A stretch of 64,000 nt of DNA from Dendrolimus kikuchii. Taxonomy: Eukaryota > Arthropoda > Insecta > Lepidoptera > Lasiocampidae. Below are positions 10,291 through 20,319 of this stretch, piece after piece (the first letter of the stretch is position 1; the number at the start of each line of letters is the position of its first letter). The stretch spans positions 3,105,690 to 3,169,689 of the forward strand of contig CM034403.1 in assembly GCA_019925095.2 (NCBI GenBank), read 5' to 3'. The notes under the pieces are model-generated. The model did not search any database. It saw only the letters and a list, made by a program, of their open reading frames with translations, and was not told the origin of the DNA. Made by a program: the position numbers and the translations under genes.

Positions 10291-10309
10291 TTGTGAATTA
10301 ATTATTATA

Positions 10310-10700
10310 TTTTTTAACCGACTTCAAAAAAAAGGAGGAGGTTCTCAATTCGTCGGGATCTTTTTTTTGCTTTTTTTATGTATGTTCACCGATTACTCCA
10401 AGATTTATGATCCGATTTACGTGATTCTTTTTTTGTTCGACGCGGAATAGCTTCCGTTTGGCCCCCTAAAAATTTGACATAGTTTGGCCCAGTAGTTTTC
10501 ATTTTAAAAACATTTTTTATGAAAAAATTTCCGTTCCCTACCATATGTACACCGATTACTCTGAGAGTTATGATCCGATTTACGTGATTCTTTTCTTGTT
10601 TGACGCGGAATAGCTGCCATTTGGTCCCCTAAAAATTTGACATAGTTTGGCGCAGTAGTTTTTGTTTTTATTTGTTTATTGTGTTGTTGTTCAGGGATTT
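10310..10700 (+). repeat. two-unit tandem repeat after accgacttcaaaaaa head
   Basis: The head aaccgacttcaaaaaaaagg is followed by two diverged units of about 165 bp. Both contain caccgattactc, gatccgatttacgtgattct, gacgcggaatagct and aaaaatttgacatagtttgg (about 10387-10505 and 10550-10665). This head and unit are common in lepidopteran genomes as a non-autonomous repeat. It has no coding capacity. Confidence 0.7.
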
Positions 10701-11227
10701 TACTCAGTGAGTTTTATAGTCGGCGATTACATTATATGGCTTTTTTTTTACCGGCTTACCCAAGCTAAATTTCTATCACGCGCCCCTGTTATTTAACTCA
10801 TTATATAACCTTTTTTTAAACAAGATACTTATGACAATAAGAAGTATACTAACCGTAGGTTTATCTACCGTCTTCTACAGGTAAGCGGTGGGGTATAGTT
10901 ATAGGGCGCATTTATTTATTATGAACTATTATGAACAGATTCGAACTTTTTTTAAATAGGTTAGAAGACTAACGCTTAGTCTTCGTGTTTATTTTTTTAT
11001 AATCACCCAAACTTCACTTTATATCTTAAAAATGCGCTCTTCAACTATATCGCTTCACAGGTAAGGTGTCCTGAAGGCTGGCTACTTTACGTCGCTGGAT
11101 TGCTATACTGATCCATTATCCGAGGTAGGCACCAGCCCTCCGCTCACTCAATGATGAGTCGTTTTGATAGTTATACTCCAAGTTATCATAGAATATACTA
11201 TAATATACATAACCAATGTTGTTCCTG

Positions 11228-11537
11228 TTTTTTTTTTACAGGAGACCAGCAGACAGGCAGACGGCCCTCTTGATGGAAAGCGGTTACCATCGCCTATGAA
11301 CATTTGCAACGCCAAAGGTGCTACAAATGCGCTGCTGCTCTCTTAAGGGAGACGAACCTGGTCACTAATGCCGGAACACAACTCAGGGTTGTTATGGCGA
11401 CATATTTAAGACCAGGGGTGGTAGCCATCCAGTCGGGCAAATGCCCCAACATCTGGCTATGGGTTGTTAAGTCGCCTCTTACGACAGGCCGCCCGGCCGC
11501 AGGAAATTGTATTCTTTCTCCGTTCCTGCACGGATAA
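11228..11537 (-). repeat. family A repeat, full-length copy
   Basis: Full extent from the A-tail side (ttttttttacaggagaccag at the left) to the conserved other end, ccgttcctgcacggata. A long open frame occurs in this and other copies only because the family lacks stops in one frame. Confidence 0.85.
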
Positions 11538-11989
11538 AAATGTTTGTCTTTGAATTCAGCGTGTTTCTTCTGTTGGTTTTTCTTGAAATTGGAAATCATG
11601 CAAAACATTAAGCTCACTTCTAATGGTTTTATTCATGTTTTAACCTCATAAATACATACATACGTATTGTCACGCCTGTTTCCCATTGGGCTAGGCAGAG
11701 ACGTTGGACCTGCTACGATTCTGACAAACACTTTTCGTTTATATATAGATGTTGTTTACGTACCCACCTCACATTTATTTGCGCGCCGTCTTGTTAATGC
11801 AGTCTATAAAGGAAGCAATAGTTCACAACCACTCTTGTATTATCTTAATTACAATATTGCACGATTTATAACAAAATAATACTCGTTAACATTTGAAATG
11901 CGTAAAGTTTCAAAGTGTATGTTCGGTCTGTTTTGTTTTTTCAACTGTCATCTCGCAAGGAACTGCCAACTTCATTGTAGTATTAAGTT

Positions 11990-12060
11990 TTACGGGTGAG
12001 CCACTCGCGGCGCTAGTGCGCCTGCGCAGTTGATCTGCGCATGCGCGAGCAGAGGTTGTT
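11990..12060. promoter_or_regulatory. GC-rich island with two NRF1/EWG-like palindromes
   Basis: In AT-rich surroundings, tgcgcctgcgcag (12017-12029) and tgcgcatgcgcga (12036-12048) both approach the NRF-1/Erect-wing consensus TGCGCATGCGCA. No transcript start or coding exon can be tied to them, so a promoter role is only inferred. Confidence 0.3.
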
Positions 12061-12065
12061 GCCCC

Positions 12066-12137
12066 CTTTATACGACACGACCGATGATGCCTTACGACCA
12101 ACGATATTTGATCATAAGGTTGGGTCGTGTCGATATA
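12066..12137. repeat. small imperfect hairpin
   Basis: The arms acgacacgacc and ggtcgtgtcga enclose a second inverted pair (ccttacga and tcataagg). A miniature foldback is likely. Confidence 0.4.
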
Positions 12138-12303
12138 TACTTATATTTAATATTGATGAACTTACATACACTACATAATTGTAATTATGTATATGAATAA
12201 TGTATAATAAATATAATAATATAAAGTGTGTGTATATGTGTGTGTTGTGTAATACTCCCATAAATCTTTTCATACATACACGCTTATTTAAACTGCTTTT
12301 CAT

Positions 12304-12776
12304 TTAACCTTTCTTCGAGATATCTTCGATTCGATCATGGTGAGTCCGTCTCGTTCTACCAGCACCGACTCTACCAGTCACATTTTTGTCATATACTTGT
12401 TTTGTGATTCTGCTTTCATTCATTCTCTCCACACACCCAAACCACCTTAGCATTCCTTTTTCAACTCTTGTCACTACTTCTTCTATCAATCCACAATGCT
12501 CCCCTATCACACTGTTTCTTATCATATCACTTACATTAACCTTACATATACTTCTCAAAGCTCCCATTTCAACTGCATTTCATGCTTCTTCTGCCATACC
12601 CAACTTTCACTGCCGTACATTAGCATTGCTACTAACACCCCTTGATGTACAGCTAGACGTGCCTTTACAGACACTTTCCGGCTGTTTATAAAAGAGTTCA
12701 GCGCGCCATTCACCTTATTACCTGCCATTACTCTCCTTGCAATATCACTTTCATGCTTTCCGTGTTTGGTAAACAT
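12304..12776 (-). pseudogene. RTE-like LINE, C-terminal RT fragment with frameshift
   Basis: Two overlapping minus-strand frames make one RT C-terminus. The upstream frame (12555-12776) holds LMYGSESWVWQKKHEMQLKW. The downstream one (12304-12567) holds GALRSICKVNVSDMIRNSV and then MLRWFGCVERMNESR. The YGSE.W and LRWFG.V motifs are standard for RTE-type reverse transcriptases. The switch of frame near 12560 shows a frameshift. It belongs to a different subfamily from the 3297-3614 group: no (ATGT)n tail, and a different GRVGAGRTRR region. Confidence 0.65.
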
Positions 12777-13314
12777 GCAGCCTAAATCATGAATGCTATA
12801 ATATAGTAATGCTCGTAAATGCTAAAATACGATTAAACCAAAGTAACAAAAATAACAACAAGAACGTCAAGATTTATATATATAGTATTATCTATGACGT
12901 ATATCATTGATATGTGTATTAAACCCTTTAGCTCACTATTGGCACATATGTGTCCGCAATGAGAGTGCAGATCGCGTTTGTGCACGTGATCGTTAATTGT
13001 GTTGTTGTCTCACTCTGTTTATATAGGAGTTGTACGATTTGTATGAAATGGGTATATTTTCTTGGTATATTACGAGATAGTGATAGTGTTAGTGTTGCGG
13101 CTTTTTGGTATATCGATAATTGTCTTAAGGGTTAACATGTAAAAAGTTCCAAGTATTTCTGACAGTTAGGGTCTCTGCGGCTAGTCGCTGGCAGTCGGTG
13201 TGGTTTTGGGTTCTGGTGACGTCTTCTATTCTTCTTTTCCATTGTTGTATACCAACTCTTTTACTCTTCTGTTTTTACTTAACTTACGATATGTAGCTAG
13301 TATATTTTCAAGTC

Positions 13315-13565
13315 TTATCTTATATCTTATACTAATATATGAAGCTGAAGAGTTTGTTTGATTGATTGATTGAACTCGCTAATCTCAGGAGCTACTGGTC
13401 TGATTTGAAAAATTCAGTGTTAGATAGCCCATTTATCGAGGAAGGCTATGGGCCATATATCATCGCGCTAAGACCAATAGGAGCGGAGCACCAATGAAGA
13501 TTTTTTCTAAATTGGGGGTATTTTTAACTTATTTTTTTTTTAACTATTCCACGCGGTCGAACTCT
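13315..13565 (+). mobile_element. Helitron-like non-autonomous element
   Basis: It begins tcttatactaatatatgaag and runs through gagtttgtttgattgattga, aggaaggctatgggccatat and accaataggagcggagcacc to attccacgcggtcgaac. Family members at 15845-16318 end in cgcgggcacagctagt, a CTAGT terminus as expected of Helitrons. The end of this copy is degraded. Confidence 0.5.
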
Positions 13566-13745
13566 CGATCAGAAGCTAGCATTAAATATGGGCAATTATT
13601 GGTGTTGTATCGTGTGCAGTCCTGATTCTTTGTCTGAATAAATTTAAAAAAGTTATATGTATTGAATAAATAATTCAAGGGTCTAATTACGTTATCCAAA
13701 CTCTATTGATTAATTTCTTAATAATCTAGGGGTTAAAATAACAAC

Positions 13746-13990
13746 TTGGAAATTCATATCACGAAAATGACAAGTGCCGAAGTAACTTGTCTTGCACAAT
13801 CTATCAGTATATCTATACACGTGTTAAATTCAAAGTGCGTTTCTCAAAAACTAGCCGTTTTAAGGCCCCAGGGGGTCAATTCTGCTATTTCAATATATTG
13901 GCGTTGCGATGATAATCAAAGTGCAATGCCATTGCGATGGTGTCAATAATTCGTATTCTACTAAATCCACAATATCTTCTCGATATCGCC
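13746..13990 (+). other. stop-poor non-coding block of unknown nature
   Basis: A 67-codon frame (MEIHITKM to PLRWCQ) runs through it, without splice sites or a protein signature. Words such as gtcaattctgctatttcaat and aaatccacaatatcttctcg read like an old dispersed repeat. I do not call it a gene. Confidence 0.3.
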
Positions 13991-14149
13991 GCGGCGGAAT
14001 AATAGTAGAAAAAATTGATATTACCGTTAGCTTAGCTTAGCTTATAAATACTTATAAACAGTGGCGTGCCACGGAACGTCATTGGAGTTAACAGAATACC
14101 GAAATAAGGCGAACCTACGATTAAGACGATAGTGTTGCCAGGATAGTTT

Positions 14150-14388
14150 TGCCAGGTGGTAGGGCATTCGCCCGACTGGATGGCTACCACCCCTGGTCTA
14201 AAGTATGTCGCCATAACAACCTTGAGTTGTGTTCCGGCATTAGTGACCAGGTTCCAGTTTCCCTTAAGAGAGCAGCAGCGCATTTGCAGCAACTTGGTGT
14301 TGCAAATGTCCATAGGCGATGGTAACCGCTTTCCATCAAGTGGGCCGTCTGCCTGCCTGCTGATCTCCTGCAATAAAAAAAAAAAAAA
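14150..14388 (+). repeat. family A repeat, 5'-truncated at the gccaggtggta block
   Basis: It starts gccaggtggtagggcattcg and ends tgatctcctgcaataaaaaaa with a 14-A run. It lies about 70 bp beyond the stop codon of the TIL gene, so it could enter that gene's 3' UTR in antisense. Confidence 0.85.
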
Positions 14389-14455
14389 GTGTCCGGCAAT
14401 TTTGACGAGATAGTAACAGCAGAATTGGACCCCAGGTCTTGAATGGTATTATCAT

Positions 14456-14691
14456 CTAAATATGCAAGATCCTATTAATGACGCTCATATAGTTACTAAG
14501 GAATCCGATATTAGTGTCGTTGCCACACTTGTCGATGCTTACGCAGTCACCGCTGCCGTTGCGCAGCAGTCCGTCTGCGCAGACGCACCCGCCCGAACAC
14601 ATTTTGGTGCAAATAGGCTCGGGATCCGAACACGAAGGCTCGCAATTCGCGTTGCATATATCGTATCTCTCATTTTGGTTGAGGCATTGCT
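14456..14691 (-). CDS. TIL-domain protein, last exon
   Basis: A polypyrimidine tract and cag (14692-14694) precede an exon entered in phase 1. The peptide has the trypsin-inhibitor-like spacing: EQCLNQNERYDIC, NANCEPSCSDPEPIC, MCSGGCVCADGLLRN, then GSGDCVSIDKC. That is ten cysteines with the GC.C core. It ends after an asparagine-rich tail (SNYMSVINRILHI) at a TAG at 14456-14458. TIL domains are small disulfide-rich modules found in secreted serine-protease inhibitors and in large mucin-like proteins, so an extracellular inhibitor role is likely but unproven. The reactive loop lies between cysteines 4 and 5 of the module. Exon phase matches the two upstream TIL exons. I see no AATAAA close downstream on this strand. 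Confidence 0.8.
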
Positions 14692-15006
14692 CTGAAAAAA
14701 AAAATTGGTTTTTATAATTATTTTATTTATTCACAATTTTACATAACTAATAATTCTTCTCGATGTACCTGAGCAGTAGATCAATTTTAGTAGCGCGCGA
14801 TATCGTACGAATCGTGTAAACGGGACAGAGCTTAGAATGCATAGAAACCACTGCCATTTCCGCTTACGATTAAACTTTAATATAGATTGATTCTATATAT
14901 TATTCAATATAGATTATCGCGTCACCAGGGATACAGAAGAGGACATGGGGTATCTATTATCTAAAAAAAAGTAATGTTCCTGAGGGACAAAAAATACGAT
15001 CTAGGC

Positions 15007-15525
15007 CAGGGATTCCCAAACTATTTTGGGCAAGAGACCACTTTTCCAAAATGAACTCGTACCTCAGACCTCTACTTTTTTCGTATACAAAATACTTACC
15101 AATTTAAAAACTTTGCGGTTGGTTAAGTGAGTAAACTTGACATCATTTTCTCATCAAAATTTAACAAAACAAATAGAAACAAAATATCAAGTGTAATTCA
15201 TAATACAAATTACGTAAAAACACTTTAGGTAATAATTTTTTGAAAAATACTTTGAAATCGCAAAGTAAAGATAAAAAAAATAAAAAAATCAATGTGATGG
15301 ACGAACCTGATAGCTTTCTACCAATTTAGCAAAATCTGGTTCAATATTGGTGAGTTGCAGCCTTAAATCTCCGCGTTAATTAATAGGGGTTGTTGTGTTG
15401 TGTTAATTAATAGGGGTCGATTTTTAGACCTCGTCGACCCTCAAAATCAGTTACAGTTTATGTCGACCCCTGGAAAACCGATTTCGTCACCAGGGGGTCG
15501 ATATTGACCACTTTAGGAATCCCTG
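15007..15525. mobile_element. non-autonomous hAT-type element with 8-bp target duplication
   Basis: The ends are cagggattcccaaacta on the left and, inverted, cagggattcctaaagtg on the right (13 of 17 match). The flanking octamers are atctaggc (14999-15006) and atctagac (15526-15533), a 7/8 match. An 8-bp duplication plus CAGGG termini identify the hAT superfamily. There is no transposase frame. It lies in the intron between the last two TIL exons. Confidence 0.8.
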
Positions 15526-15651
15526 ATCTAGACTATCGTTACAAAATCTAATTAACCATATTTAGTCGAAATATTTTCAAAATGTAATAATTTGAATATT
15601 AATGCATAAAAAATTACAATAGTCAATGTTATAATTTTTTTTAATACTTAC

Positions 15652-15837
15652 CAACCGGGCACTTGTCTAATGTAACGCATTGCTTGATAGCTTCATCCCT
15701 GACGTACCCAGATTTGCAGAAACAGCCCATGCTGCAAGCCAGTCCACAGATGAGAGGCTCTGGCTGCTTGCAGGTCAATGGGCACGCCGTACCGCAAGCA
15801 AGGAACTCCTCATTTTCTTCGCATATTGGATCTTTAC
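15652..15837 (-). CDS. TIL-domain protein, internal exon
   Basis: The exon is bounded by ttgtag on the 3' splice side (15838-15843) and gtaagt (15646-15651) as donor; it enters and leaves in phase 1 and is exactly 62 codons. The peptide reads KDPICEENEEFLACGTACPL, then TCKQPEPLICGLACSMGCFC, then KSGYVRDEAIKQCVTLDKC, matching the TIL cysteine ladder including C-x-C in GCFC. Symmetrical 1-1 exons encoding single domains are typical of genes that grow by exon duplication. It is the middle module of the reconstructed protein. Confidence 0.85.
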
Positions 15838-15844
15838 CTACAAA

Positions 15845-16318
15845 ATTAAATCTTATACTAATATATAAAGCTGAAGAGTTTGTTTGTTTGATTGTACGCG
15901 CTAATCTCAGGGACTACTTGTCTGATTTGAAAAATTCTTTCAATGTTAGATAGCCCATTCATTGAGGAAGGCTATAGATTATATATCATCACGCTAAGAC
16001 CAATAGGCGCGGAGCACCAATGAAGAATGTTTCAAAATCGGGGGGTTTTGAAAGCAAATTCCACGCGGACGACGTCGCGGGCACAGCTAGTACTAATATA
16101 TAAAGTTGAAGAGTTTGTTTGTTTGATTGAATGCGCTAATCTCAGGAAATACTGATCTAATTTGAAAAATTCTTTCAGTGTTAAATAGCCCATTTATCGA
16201 GGAAGGCTATAGATTATATATCATCACTAATAGGAGCGGAGCACCAATGAAGAATGTTCAAAATCGGGGGGTTTTGAAAACAAATTCCACGCGGACGACG
16301 TCGCGGGCACAGCTAGTG
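15845..16318 (+). mobile_element. two Helitron-like copies head-to-tail
   Basis: Copy 1 (about 15845-16092) and copy 2 (about 16090-16318) both contain gaagagtttgtttgtttgat, aggaaggctatagattatat and attccacgcggacgacgtcg, and both end gggcacagctagt. The first copy's ctagt is followed at once by actaatatataaag of the second, as expected if one inserted at the end of the other. Non-coding. Confidence 0.6.
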
Positions 16319-16523
16319 TTGCAATAAATTCTAAAACAATATTCATATAAAAGAACGTGTGTTATGTCTTGTTATAATCATACTTTTAAAAACGTCATAA
16401 TAGAAATAATTACTGTCAAAACAGAAATTAATACGATATTTGACTCATTGAAGACGTGACGTCACAACTTGGCACGCACTTATAAGTTCTACGCGGTTTA
16501 GACGTTTACTAAGATGATTTATT

Positions 16524-16583
16524 AATTTTATGTGCTTATCTCGTTTTAGTGTCGCTACTAAAACGAGATAAGCACATAAAATT
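16524..16583. repeat. perfect hairpin, 27-bp arms, 6-nt loop
   Basis: The left arm (16524-16550, aattttatgtgcttatctcg...) and right arm (16557-16583, ...cgagataagcacataaaatt) are exact reverse complements, separated by gtcgct. No other feature explains it. Confidence 0.9.
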
Positions 16584-17116
16584 CAACCTTATTTAATTCG
16601 AAATAAAACACATTTCTCTTTATCCGTTTGTATTAATTTTCATTTTAAATAAAACTTAAAAGATTGATTAAAATTAATTTTAACTCTATCTGTATATACT
16701 TAAGGCAGATATTCTTTTAAACGTAGACCAAAGAAAATTGTGTGTAACACTGCATTGAATTTCGAACTTTATGCAAGTGATTTAAAGTGTAGTTTAGATT
16801 GAATCATTACGAATAAGGGTCAAAATACCTGGAAATAAATATGTCTATAATAGAATAGAAATGCGAAAATTCTTCCAATTAATCGAGCAATTCCGCAAAT
16901 CCCTAACAAGGACCGGCGCAAATAACCTTGAATCCTAAGGGTTTACATATTTGTACCGTTGCGTGCGAGAGAATGAGATAGAATACATTATATTTAATAA
17001 TTTAAACACTATTAGCATGCAGATAGAGTTGAAAATGTTTTGAAGTTTTTCGTTAATACTTCAAATTTGGTGCTTTACAGCTTAAATATATCATAACGAT
17101 ATAATATATGAAACGT

Positions 17117-17420
17117 CCGTGCAGGGACGGAGAAAGAATACAATTTCCTGCGGCCGGGCGGCCTGTCGTAAGAGGCGACATAACAACCCACAGCCAGGTG
17201 GTAGGGTATTGCCCGACTGGATGGCTACCACGCCTGGTCTAAAGTATGTCGCCATAATAACCTTGAGTTGTGTTCCAGCATTAGTGACCAGGTTCCAGTC
17301 TCCCTTAAGAGAGCAGCAGCGCCTTTATAGCACCTTTGGTGTTGCAAATGTCCATAGGCGATGGTAACCGCTTTCCATCAAATGGGCCGTCTGCCTGTCT
17401 GCTGAACTCCTGCAATAATT
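17117..17420 (+). repeat. family A repeat, full-length copy
   Basis: Runs from ccgtgcagggacggagaaag to gctgaactcctgcaataatt. It lies in the intron between the first and second TIL exons. Confidence 0.85.
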
Positions 17421-17553
17421 TTTTTTTTTAAATGTGACGCCACGAAGTTTAGAATCTCTCCCACACTTTGTTTCACTTCCACTGCATACGCACACACAAT
17501 TTTTTCATAAATTCCAGAAAAATAACCATTAACTCCGTGGGTAACTTACTTAC

Positions 17554-17727
17554 CAATGCATAGATCAGCACTGACACAAGTTCCATTGTCGTCCCTCAAG
17601 AACCCTGACTTGCAGAAGCATCCTTCTACGCAGTCTTCGGAGCAGGTGACAGGACCTTCAGGATCCGTGCAGTTGAATGGACAAGCCGATCCACAGAGCA
17701 GGTATTCTTCGTTTGGCGGGCACTCAT
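17554..17727 (-). CDS. TIL-domain protein, first visible domain exon
   Basis: A 3' splice site (tcatag, 17728-17733) and donor gtaagtaag (17545-17553) bound a phase 1-1 exon of 58 codons. The peptide is DECPPNEEYLLCGSACPFNC, then TDPEGPVTCSEDCVEGCFCK, then SGFLRDDNGTCVSADLCIG. All ten TIL cysteines are in place. The sequence NCT gives a possible N-glycosylation site. It is closest of the three to the canonical TIL pattern. Together with 15652-15837 and 14456-14691 it gives a secreted protein with at least three TIL domains. Confidence 0.88.
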
Positions 17728-17804
17728 CTATGAATTAAAAGATATTATCAGCATTCAGAGAACCAAGGTCACTGATATGTATAGCTCGCAGAATTAGTTA
17801 ATTG

Positions 17805-18030
17805 AAATGGCAGTAGACCGATCACATTTGTCGCAGGGCCGACGACCGATCGAGCAAACGTGTCAAGGCTTTGTACACGAGTGGCATTGGCGCTAAACGA
17901 ATAGAATGAAAATGTATGGGAATTATATAATACAAGGGTCTAAAGAGACCGCGTCTCGGTAAACGTAGGACGCCCTCCAGCTCCATGGACCGACGACCTG
18001 CATAAAGTCGTAGTAGAAGAGACACTGAAG
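17805..18030 (+). pseudogene. RTE-like LINE fragment with internal foreign insert
   Basis: Both ends match the C-terminal region of the LINE at 32100-32490: gtcgcagggccgacgaccga on the left and cgtctcggtaaacgtaggac on the right. About 80 bp around caaggctttgtacacgagtg is absent from the intact copy. It is a dead, rearranged fragment. Confidence 0.55.
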
Positions 18031-18035
18031 CTTGA

Positions 18036-18100
18036 CTTACCTTCAGCCATCTGATGACCAGATGAGACATATATTTTATCAAATTATATTGATTTATAAA
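18036..18100. repeat. short repeat fragment shared with 40205-40285
   Basis: The catctgatgaccagatgaga block and the atcaaattatattgat block recur, in the other orientation, near 40205-40285. Confidence 0.4.
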
Positions 18101-18159
18101 CACGCGTAGGATAGCTTGCTAATAGAAAAGTATTCATGACTATTTCTATAGTAATCTAT

Positions 18160-18350
18160 ACTTAATATTATAAAGAGGTAAAGTTTGAGAATTTGTGACG
18201 TTGTAGGGGGTAATCTCTGGATCTACTAAACCGATTTTTAAAATTATTTTACTGTTAGAAAGCTACGTTAACAGGGAGTATCATAAGTTATATAATATGA
18301 CGCTATGTACCACGGGAGCGGGACAGAGCGCGGGTGAAACCGCGCCGGGC
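18160..18350 (+). mobile_element. Helitron-like non-autonomous fragment
   Basis: The opening tacttaatattataaagagg and core aaaccgatttttaaaatta resemble 32575-32757 and the reverse of 4718-4858. The right end is cut by the adjacent family A copy. Confidence 0.4.
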
Positions 18351-18385
18351 CGCGCGTTTTTCAAATAAATTATTATTATTATTAT

Positions 18386-18616
18386 TTTTTTATTGCATGA
18401 GTTCAGCAGACAGGCAGACGGCCCACTTGATGGAAAGCGGTTACCATCGCCTATGGACATTTGAAACACCAAAAGTGCTACAAATGCGCTGCTGCTCTCT
18501 TAGTGAAGACTGGAACCTGGTCACTAATGCCGGAACACAACATAAGGTTGTTATGGCGACATACTTCAGACCAGGGGTGGTCGCCATCCAGTCGAGCAAA
18601 TACCCTACCACCTGGC
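18386..18616 (-). repeat. family A repeat, truncated at the ccaccwgg block
   Basis: It begins with the tttttattgcatgagttcag tail side, preceded by (TTA)n, and stops at ctaccacctggc. It is followed by aataataat. Confidence 0.85.
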
Positions 18617-18734
18617 AAATAATAATAATTAAAAAAAATTAAAATTAAATAATTTCAACAATATTTTTATATTCATAACATTCACTTTTGGTAACTGAAC
18701 AAATATAAACTCAACTGATAGTTTTCAACATGGA

Positions 18735-18860
18735 GATTATGCCTTGATAGGATTGCCTATTTATTTCTATTCATGGCTACCTGGCAAGCAGGTACTAGTT
18801 CGTAAGTTTTCTGTAATGGTGTACATTAAAGTGTTATCTGTCTATCATTTATTTTATTTT
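18735..18860 (+). mobile_element. CR1-like LINE 3' tail
   Basis: Contains ctagttcgtaagttttctgt and ggtgtacattaaagtgttat followed by ctgtctatc, the same 3' UTR as at 61680-61740 and, inverted, 42541-42620. The upstream block ttctattcatggctacctgg also occurs at 38480-38510. Confidence 0.6.
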
Positions 18861-19189
18861 ATCTCCATCTGCCCAATACGCCATAATTGGAGTCAGAAGA
18901 GGAATCATACTAAACATCACAACAGTAATTCATTTTCAACACACTTGCTCATAAAGTGGCTCTATGGTCACCGCAATTAGGCACAGAATGACACCCATTA
19001 TCAAACTGTGAGTAAAAAACATTATAACTCACTAGTGAGTTATAGATTTTTTTTTTAAATTTTATTGGTTGAGTTGCTTTGTTCTTAAAAAAGTTTTTAT
19101 TAAAAAAAAAAGATCGTGTTCTATAGGACAAATAAATTAATGTTCCTATTGCTTGCTCATTTCATGCAACTTCTTATTTAAATAGATAA

Positions 19190-19365
19190 TATAATAAAAC
19201 TACGTTTTAACGGTTTTAAGCGCGGTAATTTTATTTGATTTTGGTTTTTCCGACGTTTCGGCCACTTTTCAGTGGCCGTGATCACGGAAGACAAAGATGT
19301 CAAGTGTCAACGAGTATATGTAATTATGTATACAAGTCGCGAAAACTTAAGAAAATATTAAATAG
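19190..19365 (-). mobile_element. nested Penelope-like terminal fragment
   Basis: On the minus strand it contains gatcacggccactgaaaagt, ggccgaaacgtcggaaaaac and ccgttaaaacgtagttttat. A 7-bp stem (ggccact/agtggcc) is capped by a GAAA loop, followed by gaaacgtcgg. This resembles 3' regions of Penelope-like elements; that class is my inference. Confidence 0.45.
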
Positions 19366-19497
19366 ATAATTTTAACTCGTACGTGTTTAATAAATAAAAC
19401 TTTCACTCATATATAACTTTTTTTTATCTACTAAATAAAATGAGTTTTTGTTGTTATTTTATTCACAACTGTGTTGAAAAACGTTGTATGATACACG

Positions 19498-19600
19498 TGT
19501 GTATTGATGATTACCGTCCTCGGCTCTCTTAAGACCCTCGCCTACGGCTCGACTCTCAATGGCGCCTCGGCGGTAATCACCAATGTTACACACTAGTACC
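19498..19600. repeat. ~100-nt imperfect inverted repeat
   Basis: The left arm (gtgtgtattgatgattaccg) and right arm (cggtaatcaccaatgttaca) are near reverse complements around a loop containing ctcgcctacggctcg. The same structure lies at 44783-44882. Confidence 0.6.
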
Positions 19601-19869
19601 ATAATGTACTATTATACCATCTCAGAGGTAACCTACTTATATTCACAGAAACTATCTCTCTAGGTATTAAAGTCCTGAAGCAAACTAAGTCAATAATCTT
19701 ACAATACGAGATGCCTAAGATTACGCAAAATGGAGAAGAAAAGTAGGAAAGCTGACCGCTCTGAACACAACCGGGATTTATGGCTAGCATGATGATTTAT
19801 ATCCCTTGTCCTCAAAAATCCTCAAAATATTTATGGAATAAAGAGAACTAAATTAATAACAACTATAAT

Positions 19870-20318
19870 GAATGCGCGGAGTGACGCTCGCGAACCGCGT
19901 TCGTAATACCGAAGTAAGATCGAGAGTTGGTCTAAAAGAGAGTGTCGGGGTGAAGGTAAGGAAAGGAATGCTCCGGTGGTTCGGGCATGTGAAAAGAATG
20001 CTGAATGAAAGTGTTCTACATAGTAATGAAAATGAAAGAATTCTTTCATCATGATGAAAGAATGACTAAACAAATATACAATGCAAAAGTGGATGGATGC
20101 AGAAGTCGTGGAAAGCCACGACACACCTTCCATGATCAAATTGATCGTGTACTAGCAGAAGGTGATGTCAGGAGCCTTAAGAACAGACAAGCGTGCATGA
20201 CAAGAGTTATGAATATCAAAGGAGCAAGTGAGGTGTGTAAGAATAAGCCTAAATGGCGCTCTGTTGTTCGTGCCTAACCCGCAAGGGAACTGGCGTGAAG
20301 TTATGTATGTATGTATGT
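19870..20318 (+). pseudogene. RTE-like LINE 3' end, disrupted copy
   Basis: It contains TLANRVRNTEVRSRVGLKES and MLRWFGHVKRM followed by the usual GCRSRGKPRHTFHD region, but the frame changes around 20005-20060. There a 45-bp stretch with mirrored attctttcatcatgatgaaagaat sequence replaces the normal join. It ends in (ATGT)n. Confidence 0.7.
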
Positions 20319-20319
20319 A

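Larger units (their letters stand above)
18937..19610. mobile_element. TIR element with one ~305-bp unit and a nested insertion
   Basis: It starts at tcaacacacttgctcataaa and carries one copy of the unit that is triplicated at 43795-44708, then a unique right part ending gtgttgaaaaacg. A foreign stretch at about 19190-19365 interrupts the unit; it is the reverse complement of the Penelope-like tail described at 38590-39180. Beyond the right end lies the conserved hairpin region at 19498-19600. Confidence 0.65.
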
